64,000 bases of DNA, from positions 27,013,345 to 27,077,344 of the forward strand of contig OX467089.1 in NCBI GenBank assembly GCA_950106755.1, given 5' to 3'. The stretch is from Climacium dendroides. Lineage: Eukaryota > Streptophyta > Bryopsida > Hypnales > Climaciaceae. Below the pieces are notes generated by a model. It was not told the origin of the DNA. It saw only the letters and a list, made by a program, of their open reading frames with translations, and did no database searches. The position numbers were made by a program, and so were the translations under genes. Positions 11,548-22,599 of this stretch are shown here, piece after piece. Position 1 is the first letter of the stretch. Each line of letters begins with the position of its first letter.

Positions 11548-12440
11548 ATTGTGTGAGCCTTTACCCTAATTGACAACTGTTTTGATCAGTTTGTCGATCG
11601 CAAGCAGAGTTTCATCAGTTTGTTTGGAGTCCGCAATCTGCACAACAATCCTTTATAGTCTACTCTTTACGAGCCTCTTTGCAATTACTGGCGAGGAAGC
11701 TTGGAGTCCATATCTGCGTTCAGACCAGTATGGATCGTCGATTCTTGCTGCAACATGGATTGGTTGGTTTGCACAATCGAGGGTCCGGAACCCGAAACCC
11801 GATTTGCACTCCCAAAATTCAGCTTTGCGCGATTACATATGAGTCCCGGAATCTCCCTCAAATTACAGAACCCCTTATAGAAACTTGCCCAGATCACCTT
11901 CCTTCTCAGAACACAAAGATTAGGGTTTCATACGTGCTGTAAACTCCAGCATGCTACAAAGGTTCTTACTTCAAGCCTAAGACCTTCAGAGATGAAGACC
12001 GCCAATTTCGACTTCAAGATGCTCGTCAAGGATCCTCGCAAATCGCAAATCGCAAATCCTACGGAGCAGGGTGAAAGGCGTTCTTTCTGAGGTTGACAAG
12101 GGTGTCACTAACGCTTAGTTTCTATAAATTAGGGTCCGCTATGCTTTTGGATAGGGCTTTGTAGAGCTGATGAGGAACCTTTACACTGCTCCTGCTTCAA
12201 ATCAAAACTCGAAGAGTTAGTTGTAAAAAGCATATCCACCTCCACTGTCCGAGGATTGTTCGCTACAAAAACCTCATTTGCTTTGTTCTTAACAAATATA
12301 TTTCGTATTCAATACCCAATCTAGATCAATCCACTCTACATGGACATACGATTTGGCAGCAATTGAGGTGACATGCGCCTAACAAAACAGTTAGAGCCTG
12401 CAATTATTTGCTCTTGTGATCTGCGAAGGCTATAATGAGC
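11548..12440 (+). other. 3' region of copy 2, shared with copy 3
   Basis: Bases 11548 to about 11728 are almost identical to 40863-41043 and probably contain the 3' untranslated region. From there to about 12440 the likeness to copy 3 falls to patches (such as GATAGGGCTTTGTAGARCTG and GGTGACATG), showing that an older duplicated block extends well past the gene. Confidence 0.6.
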
Positions 12441-14310
12441 AAATCCTTTATGCTGTGAAAGCCAATGCGGCTGGAAGGGGGCGCGGGGCCCCATCACATA
12501 CAAAACGAAAGACAATTACAATAAAGACACGGGGCATTAAAATGCCACACCCCAAGTCCCGGGTGACAAAAGACCGGAGACTAAAACCTAACAAACTGAC
12601 TCCAAATAGCATCGAGTTTTTCCTTGTTTTTAATTCTAACAGTGAAGTCCTTCTTGATAGACATCCTTGAATGCATAGTAGACATCCAAGTCGAATTCAT
12701 CACTCTAAGAGAGCTAAAATCCTGCCTATCATATCTAACCCTGCAACGTTCAATCCAAATGTGCCAAACGATGAAGGATCTGAAGATATCTCAAGGCTGA
12801 AAATCATAAACATACTTCCCCATCTTACAACTGCTAATCCATCCTGATCTATCCACAATGGCCTCTTGGAAGCTATTGATTTTAGGAATATTGTTGCTGC
12901 AGCAAAACCTATTGAATTTATCCCACAGATCTTTGGCGAATTTACACTCCCAAAAAAAGTGTGAAGTTGTCTCCATATTGTGCCCACAACTCGGACAGCC
13001 ATAATTAGCTCCCGGGATTCACCAAGATAGCCATTCCCCCGTCACTACTCCTCTGTTCTAGATTTGCCATAACAGCATGGCAGACTTCCTGGGTCTCGAG
13101 GTATGCCATAAAAGTCTATATGCTTTTCTCCTGTGCTCCTCCGAGAATCCCACTTTGATCAATTTATGCATACCAACCGGACAGTCCTTCACCCTTTTCT
13201 GTCCTTCTCTATAACCCCTTCTGACTGTATATCCAAAGAATGGAACAGTGTTAAGGTTGCTTAACTTCCCCCACTTCCATTCCCCAGGATCCCAGGGCAA
13301 GTCCTTAATATAGGAGTTTCGAAAGTGCCATACCAAGTCTGGTGCAAGCAGCGGGACCTCAGGATCACACTCATAGAACGATCTTCTCCCTGCATCCCAT
13401 CTGACCACCCTGATTGGCTGGAATGTGTCCTCCGGTAGTTGGACTTGATTTAGAATTTGTATTAATCTCTCCGACCCATCTATCTTCTTGTATCCAGCAA
13501 CTACCTTTGTCCCCTCTTCTCCCTCTTTAAGATAAAAAATTCCGCCATCATTCTCCGCCTGTATCCAAACAGTTGCTTTCTTCTCAGGATGAGTTCTCGG
13601 CTCCCATGGTATATGAGAGATCACCATCCTCCTACGTGAAATTCTTTTTTCTATAACCGCTCCCGTCCTTGGCAGCAGTTGCTGTATAGCACTAGCCGAC
13701 TTCTAATCTCCAACTGTTACGTCCCATAAGTTTTGCACCGTGCTTATCCCTACCTTGGCCCAGAGATGTAATCCTCTGTTTGGACCCCTCCCAAGCGGGG
13801 TGTCCTCTGCTTCCATTATCATGGGGTTGCCAAACAATGGTTGTCTCAGTATTTCACTGATTATCTCCGGTTCTTTTTGTATAAGGTTACCCCGGATTGT
13901 TATAAAGGCCTTTATGCAGGTTGATACCAATGGGGAATGATTCTCCCTCTTTAAACCTTTGCTAAAGAACATCCAGGAGTGTGCTTTATGCCATTTTGCA
14001 TCCTTCAATGGTCGACCTTGCTCTACCTTGTATTTCATTAAGATTTTCCAGGGTTCTCTTCCCGGCGCTAAACTTCTAACCACTAATTTCGTCAGCAGAG
14101 CTTGTGACTGAATGAATGGATTGATTAACCCCAGTCCTCCCTCTTGTACAAGTAATATACATGTCAACCACCTCACCCTTGCTGCAGTCCTACCCTCTTC
14201 TCTATCGGTCCATAAGTACTGCGTTATCAGACCCCTTAATTTATCACTAACCCGCAAATCCTCTATGCATTCAACTTTGAAACTGATTCATAGAATATTG
14301 AGTAGGCGCC
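12441..14310 (-). mobile_element. 5'-truncated, decayed LINE (non-LTR retrotransposon)
   Basis: On the minus strand several frames together encode the C-terminal end of a plant LINE reverse transcriptase. From 14257 down: LRGLITQYLW, then VRWLTCILLVQEGGLGLINP typical of the region after the polymerase domain. At 13627-13058 comes a segment ending KAYRLLWHTSRPRKSAMLLW. At about 13002-12800 comes a zf-RVT-type zinc motif with CPSCG then ETTSHFFWECKFAKDLW. Frames are broken by stops and shifts between these parts, and the polymerase core and ORF1 are absent, so the copy is 5' truncated and dead. The left edge lies near where copy 2's flanking homology stops (about 12440); no poly-A tract or target duplication was seen. 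Confidence 0.85.
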
Positions 14311-14339
14311 TCTTTTGAGTGTATAGTGACACTTTGTGC

Positions 14340-14525
14340 TCATATATGAAATAAATTCTAGAAAATTTCAAATTTCAAAAAGTTTCCAAAAATTCAGATT
14401 TGACAAAAAAAGTTTTGAAACAAAGTCTTGAAAATTTCAAATTTCAAAAAGCCCTAATAATTTTAGATTGTACAAAGTCCTAAGAAATTCAAATTTCACA
14501 AAAGTCTTGAAAATTTCAACATTGA
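14340..14525. repeat. Degenerate AT-rich tandem repeat
   Basis: Repeated AAATTTCAAATTTCAAAAAG-type units (AAAGTCYTGAAAATTTCAAA) fill this stretch next to the repeat-borne gene element. Confidence 0.6.
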
Positions 14526-14544
14526 GAGAATCAGAAAGAAAATT

Positions 14545-15620
14545 GTAAACAAAAACATTCAGTATGCATGCTCCCAAAGTAAGCGCTTTGTCAAAATCAT
14601 ATGAACTCTACAAAGATCTCTATGCCAAAAACTACATTGTGAGGTCATTTGTAACATTGCGATCTCTGACAAAACGTGCTCCCAAAGTAAGCGCTTTGTC
14701 AAAATCATATGAACTGTACAAAGATCTCTATGCCAAAAACTACACTGTGAGGTCATTTGTAACATTGCGATTTTTGTATACCATTGGAATAAACATAGAT
14801 GGATAGCTTGTAGTAAGTGGAATAAACATAGATGGATAGCTTGTAGTAAGTGCAATAAACATAGATGGATGCCAAAAACTACACTGTGAGGTCATTTGTA
14901 ACATTGCGATCTCTGTACACCACTGGAATAAACATAGATGGATAGCTTGTAGTAAGTGTGTGATGTGAGTTTGTTCCCACGATGCCTTCGTGGAGAAGCA
15001 AATCGTCTTGAGATGTGTCAAGAACAATGATTGGTTCATGAACCGGTGGTACAAGTATGTCACTTGCAAGAAAAAATCACAAGAAACAAAGAAAAACATG
15101 AGCGAAGAGGATATGAAACAAAGATGAAGGCAAAGTAGTAGAGAAATAAAAAAAGGTAAAGGAGCTTGGAAAATACCTAGAATATCATACTCATGGATTG
15201 CACCTTCACATGCCTCATCAAGCTCTGCAACAAGAAGTTGCCGACCTAGGTCTGCTAGATGAGAGTTGGGGTTGGTATGTTCAAAGAAGATTTGCGTGAC
15301 ATCTTGCATCTCCACGGACTATATTACGAAGAACCTTAGTTAAGATGTGGTGCCTTGCTAGGGCTTTCTTTGGATCATCCCATCCAAAGTATTGTTTAAA
15401 AATTTTGTTGACTATGGCAACAGAAGATGTGAGAAGTCTACACACCATCTACAAATGGTGTCTGAGTAAGTCACTACCACGTTCAATGGAACAAAGGCTT
15501 GATATACATTCTTTTTGAAGAAATTCATCAACCTTTTCAAAAAGCCCAATGGGTACGTCATCACTGCCCACAGAAATTGTGACATTCACATTGATTTTTT
15601 TGAGTGGAACAAGAGGCAGT
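14545..15620 (-). repeat. Repeat-borne unknown gene, copy 1 with local tandem units
   Basis: About 1.08 kb nearly matches 35540-36460. On the minus strand both carry the same frame (MEMQDVTQIFFEHTNPNS, then LVAELDEACEGAIHEYDILG). At the left edge this copy has two 115-base tandem units (GCTCCCAAAGTAAGCGCTTT..., about 14568 and 14682) and three 33-base units built on GGAATAAACATAGATGGATA (14786-14875), which differ from the tandem pattern in the other copy. The protein was not recognised; it is probably from a mobile element. Similarity to the second copy stops at about 15620. Confidence 0.7.
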
Positions 15621-15949
15621 TCATGAATGGCTAGGAATGGAACTTCCTTCCTTAACAGAGCTTGTGTGGCATGATCACATCAACTCCTTTCATCAGCAAT
15701 GGTAAGGTAGAGTCATCCATTCCTAACTAGTGACCAATTCTCGACCTATAGATGCACCTATTTCTGATCAAGCTTAGAATGTTTTTTTTCTCCTTTTCAA
15801 GGTTGGAACAAAAAGATACATGACACATGTCCCAAGTTGTGGAAAAGAAAGTAAGAAATAATGAATAGGAAAAAAGTTATTGATTGATTAGAATTGGAAG
15901 AGTGTAGATAGGCTAGTAGGGTTAATTTTGTTTGTTTGTTTTTGTACAA
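15621..15949. other. Spacer, no gene seen
   Basis: Nothing recognisable. Confidence 0.4.
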
Positions 15950-17340
15950 ATCGGAGTGTAAATATGTAGTAAATGACAAACAATTGGTTGATTTGGAGTT
16001 CTATTTGGCTGATTTGGTAGTGTTAAAGTGTGTCCGATTTGGATAGAAATGGTCATTAGGTGTGGTCTGATGTCCAAGTCGGAAGTTCAGTCGTGGTTGG
16101 TAAATGTTTGTAGTTGGTTGGTAGGTTGCTGTCCAATTAGGATGTTGTTTTGTGATGTCCGAGTTGGCAGGCCGAGATATGTGTGAGTCGCCAAGTAGGA
16201 ATGTCTGGTGATTTAGTTGAAGTTGCCGAGTTAGTTGGGGTGGTTGAGCTTCGTCTTTCCTGGCTCCTATTTGGGTTGGAATTCTATTCATTTTTTTTAC
16301 CTACTATTGAGCGTAACCCAGTGTGAGTCCCAGTCGGAGAAGGCTGTGTAATTTTCGTTTTCTTGTGTTCGTGTGTACTTGTGTTGTGTGTGTGATTTGT
16401 CAGTTGGGGATGTGTCTGTATTAGTCCGAGTGGTCCGAGTGTGTGTGTTTGAATTTGAGTCCTAGTCAGGATGTTGGTGTGCCAGTGTATGGCGGTGTTT
16501 TGATGTGCAGATGAGAAGTTGAAGTGTTTCCAATTCAGGAGTTGTTTGAGACGGAAGTGGAGAATGCTAGATCTATGAGTGCGTGATGTATGAAGTTGAG
16601 ATGCAGTGAATGCAGAAGATTCGGAGTTGGATGTGAACTTGGATTAGTAGTGTGCAGAAGGTGGAAATCCTAGTCGGAGCATTGGATTATAATGTTGAAT
16701 TTGGCAGTTAGTGCAAAGTGTGAAGTTTAGATCAGTACTAAATTGTAATATTTTGTTGAGATGTATGAGCCTAATCGGAGTTATCTTTCTGGTTGATCAC
16801 AAAAAGAGGAATTGAAGATATATTTTGAATGACTGTGAATTAGATTTGAAAAACATGAACAGTAAATGTTAAATTGTAAATGGTGATTTTGATCGCCAAA
16901 TCAGCAAGATGAATATAATGAAATTGGTTTACAAGTTGTCTTCATGTGTGTGTTGGAATGTCATTGTAGTAATCTGAGGCAGCCAAATTGCAAGTCAGTT
17001 GAGTGGATAGTGTTGTGTGTGACTATGTGTGATGGATGGCTTAAATGAAGTTTATATTTGAATCCAATTCGGTGTGCTGTGTAAAGCCTGAGTGTTGTAT
17101 TGCCCAACCAAGTTGATTCATGGGGTGACAATGCATAATAATCAACCGAATAGAATCGCACTTGGAGGTGTATGAGAGGACAGTACTAGAGGCCAGCAAG
17201 TTGTTGGTTTCCCAATCGACAGACAAGATCAATTGATGGAGCAGTGAGTCAGTTCCATTGTACCTGTGGTGGTTGTTCCAAGTTGGTGAAGGCCATCCTA
17301 TTGAAAGGAGTATCCAATTCAAGTCGTGCATACAAGTTGG
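15950..17340. repeat. GT-rich stretch with scattered GTCCGAGTTGG-like words
   Basis: Short variants of GTCCRAKTYGG (GTCCGATTTGG, GTCCAATTAGG, GTCCGAGTTGG, TCCTAGTCGG and others) recur dozens of times without fixed spacing. It reads as an old decayed minisatellite or simple-sequence region; open frames here are low-complexity and not convincing genes. Confidence 0.45.
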
Positions 17341-17639
17341 AAGAATAAAACGAATGTTGGACAAAGACAAAGAAAGTAAAAGATAGCGAAGGATAAAGAA
17401 AAGAAAAAAATAATTAATTAAAAGAATAAAGATCCTATTGGGAGCATTTCTTACCCTTGTGGCCATTAAGAGTGGAGTGACAAATTGTGTAATTAGTTTA
17501 CCACATAAGGAAAACATAGATATAGTTGGTTTAAGGAACTTTATTTTTCTTAAAATACCATGTTGCAATGACTCATTAGAAATTAATTTCGATTTATTTA
17601 GTGACAATCCTATTAGAAAAGCCTCCCTAGGAACGAACT

Positions 17640-17900
17640 TAACTATCACTCGGATAAATCCTATAAGGTCCTGGGTTAATCTACAAAGAGTCTAGATATT
17701 GGCCATGGGTCCGCAACACTTTTTGCCTCCCAAAATTCATAGTAATTCCAGATCAAGCATTAAAATTACCAATTTTTTTGCAATCCCTATGATTTCTATC
17801 TATGTATCTCTGAAAAATATTTGTTTTGCCTTCACTACTCCAGATCATGGGCGGAATTCCTTATTTGGTCGGCTATGGGTGGCTTGACCTTAATCAATGT
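17640..17900. repeat. Dispersed repeat, copy also near 60.1 kb
   Basis: Shares words in order with 60090-60300, including TTCATAGTAATT, AAAATTACCAA and CTTATTTGGTCGGCTATGGG. No coding potential seen. Confidence 0.6.
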
Positions 17901-18474
17901 GAAATTAAGGTTTAGGGTTTAGGCGCAATTGATGAATGGGACTTACATCTTAATGAGGGCTTTAGTTGTGTGGCAACACCTCACATCAATCAAGATGAGC
18001 CCTGAAAATGCAATGGAGTGGTATGATAGTTACTGCTCATCGCTTATTCAAGTATCTTTCTTTTTTGCATTTTTCATTACTACCTCTCCAAGAATTCATT
18101 GAGGCAATCAATTATGACATACATTGCTTAACTCTTTAATTAGGGCCTATGGAGCCCCTAACAACCTCTCGAATTCTTTTGGAATCAAATTTGCATATTT
18201 AAATTATATAATTTAATTTAAATTATTCTTTTTCACAAATAACCATTAATATCTTCTATCTGATCTGATTTTTTAATTATTTTTTGGGGAAAAAATTGAA
18301 ATTTATAAGATCTTCTAGAATTTCTAACTTTAAAAAATCATAGTAATTACAAAAAAACTCACTTTACCATGAATTTTTTTTATAGAAAATAGAAGAAATT
18401 ATAAGGAACATTATGGTGAAGTTGGCATGCTCTATGTAGTTGCATATTCAACACAGTGATTAAAACCAAGGCTC

Positions 18475-18725
18475 TTTTTTTGGCTTTCTGGTGCCAGATT
18501 GCACCAGAAAAAAATCTGGCTTAAAAAGGTTAAAAAAGGGCCAAAAAAATTGGATGAAATCACCAAACAACTTTGAAACTAAAAAAATATTAGATGAAAT
18601 CGCCTAATTGTGGATGAAAAACATACTATACATCCAATAAGTGGATGAATGTTGCAATTTGGAGCACCACTATAACATTTTATATTGCCACTATGGCACT
18701 TCTTCCAAAATGAAAAAAAGGCCAT
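18475..18725. repeat. Dispersed repeat, copy also near 26 kb
   Basis: Ordered matches with 25955-26232, including TTGTGGATGAAAA, GTGGATGAATGT and GAGCACCACTATAACATTTT. Both sit in AT-rich spacer. Confidence 0.6.
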
Positions 18726-20220
18726 GATTAAGACCTAGAAGATGCAAGTTTACATCTTCTAGGTACATAGTGACAAACTATGAGTATGAGCTCATTATTT
18801 AATTGTGAGCTCATTAGTTAATTAATTTTTGGGCCTCACAGGTCCAAAAATTTTAAATTTTAAAATCAATTTTCTTTTTGGATGCACAATCATTGTGCAC
18901 CCAAAAAAATTTAATTTTTTTATTCCCCTCCACCCTTCTCCTCTTGTAATTTTGAGGAATTAAGTTGATTGACAAACAATATGGGACAAGTTCATTTACC
19001 GTATTTCATATCTGTGTTCGATACTATATTAGTGTCCAGTACCTATATCCATATTTGTATATGTATTCATATATGTATATGTAATTATATATATGATATT
19101 ATATATATATATCCATATTCATTTTTGAATGGCTTAAAAAGGTCCAAAAATCCGGCTTAAAAATAGCCAAAGGCCAGTTGTAATAAACAATGTAAAAAGT
19201 GCATGCCGTTAAATCATTAATGTGTGATGTTACAAAAAAAGAAGTGTAGTAGGCGTTGTGCAACCTTCTGGCTTGGCCTTTTTGTTGTATTCTCCTAATA
19301 GAATGGGTTCCCATTTCTTTTAAACACAAATAAGTGTATTTGACATTTGTGAGAAAAAGGATTGTATATGAAATTGACGTGTTCAAGACATTGGTGAATG
19401 GAATTGTTGCATTGAATTTTGTGGGCACCCAAAGATTCACTCACGAATCTCAAGTGTTTCACACCTAGGGAGGGGCCCAAATATTCCCTCACAAAACGTT
19501 TGTGGTTTCAAACTTTGAAAGGGAAGGGGCACCAAAATATTTTATTCCAATTTTGTAACCCCTATGTGCCCAAGGCCTGTTTTGAGATATTTAGGATTTG
19601 CTCAAAATTGAACAAAAAATCAACATTTTGATAAGTTGTCCCAATTTCTTTTGAATGGTAACCATACAAACTCAAACTATTGATGTTAGGGATCACACAA
19701 GAAAAGAAAGCATAACGATATCTCTTATAGATTGAAAGATTATAATATTTGATCATGAAGGTGTTAAAACTATGAAATTTTTTTGACTCTCTTTAGCATG
19801 TCAACTCTAAAAAGTTGGTCACCAAAAAAATATGAGTTTGTAGGGCCTAGCATGCATAACCCCAATCAATTTATAGATTTTCCAAGAAAATTCTACAATT
19901 CCTTAAAATGAACTTTTAATGTGAATTTCTCTCCAAGATCTAGTGTATTTGAGGCTCATTTCCAAAAGCCCTCAACACTATGGGAAGTCAAGATTGCAAT
20001 GGGTATCCTTGCACAGAATCTTCAATAAAAAAATCATAGTCATTCATTCTTCAGATCAGATTTTTGAACCTAAAACTAAACTTCAGAAAGAATTATCCAA
20101 AAATATAATCTACTAAAAATAGCAATTTGGTTGGATTTTATTTAACTTCAAACTTTTCAAAACACCAGAATCTGGTGCCTTGGGTAGTTAGGGGTTTAAA
20201 TTGAAGGGATAGAACACCCA
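18726..20220. other. AT-rich spacer, no gene seen
   Basis: Contains a TATA/ATAT-rich simple sequence at about 19040-19115. Otherwise nothing recognised. Confidence 0.45.
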
Positions 20221-20234
20221 AACATTTTTCCTGT

Positions 20235-20425
20235 CCTTCGTCCACACCCTGAACTGCACCCTCACGTCCGCGCCCCCCCTTTCCCGTTTGTGCCCTGAAC
20301 TACGTCCACTCCCCCTACGCCCGAACCGTCTACGCCCTGATAGAGTCCGCGCCCCATGTCATCTACGTCCCCGCCCACACCTTGTTTCCGCCCCGACTCT
20401 CTTCCGTCTACGCCCCACCCTCCAT
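20235..20425. repeat. C-rich degenerate minisatellite
   Basis: Variants of TCTACGCCCYR and GTCCGCGCCCC repeat about ten times on a strongly C-rich plus strand. Open frames across it are repeat artefacts. Confidence 0.6.
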
Positions 20426-20516
20426 GCTGACATCCCAATGTCGCTGAATTTTCTTGTAATCCAAATTTTTTCCATTCACAGAAAGTCAGCTGCCCGTTGA
20501 CCACTTTGGACACTTT

Positions 20517-20880
20517 GGACGGACGTCATTCCTATCGGATGTCCCGGACGGACGGACGAACGGTCCGTTCGTCCAATATAACAACCTAGATTGAAGGTTG
20601 ACAGCAAGGTTGTTATTCATCTCTTAAATTTTGTAGACTTAAAAAAAGATAAATTGAGCTCCTTAGTAAGTAGAGCGTTACGATATTATCAAATTAGCCT
20701 AGAATATTGTTATTTGCTTCTTGGCGTAATATGAGGTCAACACTGCCTTTGACTGTCCATAAGTAAAAGTAGTAGATGTGTGTAGGTCAGCGTCGTCATG
20801 AAATAATCTAATCTTGTCACAGTGGACGGACGGTCCGTCCCTCCCATCCGGTTTGTTCGTCCGTCCGGGACGTCCGATGA
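20517..20880. mobile_element. Inverted-repeat element with GGACGGACG-rich ends
   Basis: The left arm has CGGATGTCCCGGACGGACGG (about 20537) and the right arm holds CCGTCCGGGACGTCCGATG (about 20860), which match in reverse over about 40 bases. The core (about 20600-20815) is AT-richer. Similar ACAACCTAG words follow both arms. Superfamily not assigned. Confidence 0.6.
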
Positions 20881-21242
20881 CCCCAATCCACCCGATGTGA
20901 CAACCTAGGTAGGGTATACATTTAAGGGGAAATGGTGTAGACTTTCCTTTTCTATATTAGAATGTTCTCGTTAATTTTCTCAATGGTTTAGTGTTCCGCC
21001 ATAAAGCAGTCCCCATGTGATTTGATCTTGCCTAAAAGTTTTGAGTATCACGTTTCGTACATTTTACTAGATTCAACGTGAACATTCAATCAATATTATA
21101 TTTGTCTCTCAGTGTTCGTGTTATAGCACAGGTTTGTTGCACCTTCTCCTAGAAGCTTATTTCTTATCATAAGTATGATGGATAGGTTCATTAGTTGCAT
21201 GCAGTGTATCACTTGCATTTATAAATATTGGATGACATACAG

Positions 21243-22590
21243 GTAGAGCTCCAGGCGACACTTCTCACAGGGAACCCAGAACTTGCTGAAAGGTTGGTAG
21301 TGGTGGACTTGAAGGGTCGCGTCAAGCTAGAGGATGTGGGCATTGGTTTGAAAATACTTGGCCCTGGCGTGCAGAATGTAAGTTACTAAGCTAGATTTAA
21401 TTTCAGTAGGCGTTCCTTCTGTATCTTACATGATCTAAGCTTCTTTATTTTTTCACCATGTTTCGTGATTATGTTTACCGCTATTATAATGCATCTGAGT
21501 TGATTGCAGGAGGACTACGTCTCTTGGGTGTGCAACAAAGATGCTTATGTTTGCAGCGGACAGAGATATTAAGTACAATCAATATTGTTCATGCACGAGG
21601 TTTGTTTAATTTGTATGTATGTGGTTTGCATGTTTATATGTGACACTACATGTTATGTGACACTATCTCAACTCAAAGCAACTTTAGGCACTTGACCGTC
21701 ACATTTTTGGCGCTCTGGAATTCACCATTTCTCACTAATGTGACTGTTTGATTCTTATATTGCAAAACTGGGTGAAGCAAAATTTCACGGAGAAGTTGAA
21801 GATTATGGCAACAAGAAGGAAGTTCGATGACCTCACCGTTGGCCCTGTTCTAATGGTGCACCCGTGGCTTCTTCATATGATTTTTTTTCTTGTAGCATTG
21901 TTCTCACTTCAAATTGTGAGATATATAATTTCTGAAAATAGATCATTTGGTAAATGTGAGTCCTTGAATGTTTTTTATGCTTTCAGGTGATGACAAAGCG
22001 GATGGTGGATCACATACAGAGTCTTTTGGCAATCCCGGGTGCACATCTTGAGTTTGGGGGACAATCTTTGAAAGATCATTGCATTCCAGAGGTCTATGGC
22101 ACTATGGAGCCGACTGCAATCTTCATTCCATTGAAGGAAATTCCCTACAATGAGGGAAACTTTGCTCTTGTCACGACCGAGTTTTTGGGTCCATTGCAAG
22201 TAAGTTGGTAATTTTACATAAATTGGTCTTAGATCAACAACATTATCAATGAACTAGTGCTTTATCTAATGATTGTTTTTTAATTATTATTGTAATTTGC
22301 AGATACTTACATAGTACAAAAATGAAGACCTTCCAAGCATTTTGGAGGCTTTTTAGCGCATTCATGTAAACTATACTATCGCAGTTGTGCCCGTTTCTTA
22401 TAGGTAATTTGTTTTGTCTTTTTGTGACTATTGCTAACGGTTGCTCTGGCCTTGGCATTATCAATGTGAATTGTGACTTAATTGATCATTTAATCATGTA
22501 CAGGAAGTGTTGAGTAATACTAAAAACTTAACAACTTTTTGTAGAATCCAAGCTCGTACGACTCTTGTTCAAAAGAATAATTGGTATTTC
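21243..22590 (+). pseudogene. P5CDH: Pseudogene of P5C dehydrogenase (ALDH12), with introns
   Basis: Six exon-like blocks encode the C-terminal half of plant mitochondrial delta-1-pyrroline-5-carboxylate dehydrogenase, which turns P5C into glutamate in proline breakdown. Blocks: 21243-21377 (LTGNPELAERL, DLKGRVKLED), 21510-21599, 21766-21855 (TEKLKIMATRRK..DLTVGPVL), 21987-22199 (MEPTAIFIPLKEI, LVTTEFLGPLQ), 22303-22403, 22504-about 22584. Most edges keep GT and AG, so this is a DNA-level copy. It is dead: in block 2 the catalytic motif GQKCSAQ reads GQRY-stop-VQ, so the nucleophile Cys is lost and a TAA follows at 21570-21572; the acceptor before block 3 reads GCAA in place of GCAG; block 5 has TAG at 22312-22314 and a second stop. 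The 5' exons and the last exons were not found. Confidence 0.9.
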
Positions 22591-22599
22591 AAATTTCTA

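Noticed and set aside
17041..17649. 202-residue minus-strand frame
   Set aside because: Low-complexity, no motif, and overlaps a decayed repeat region.
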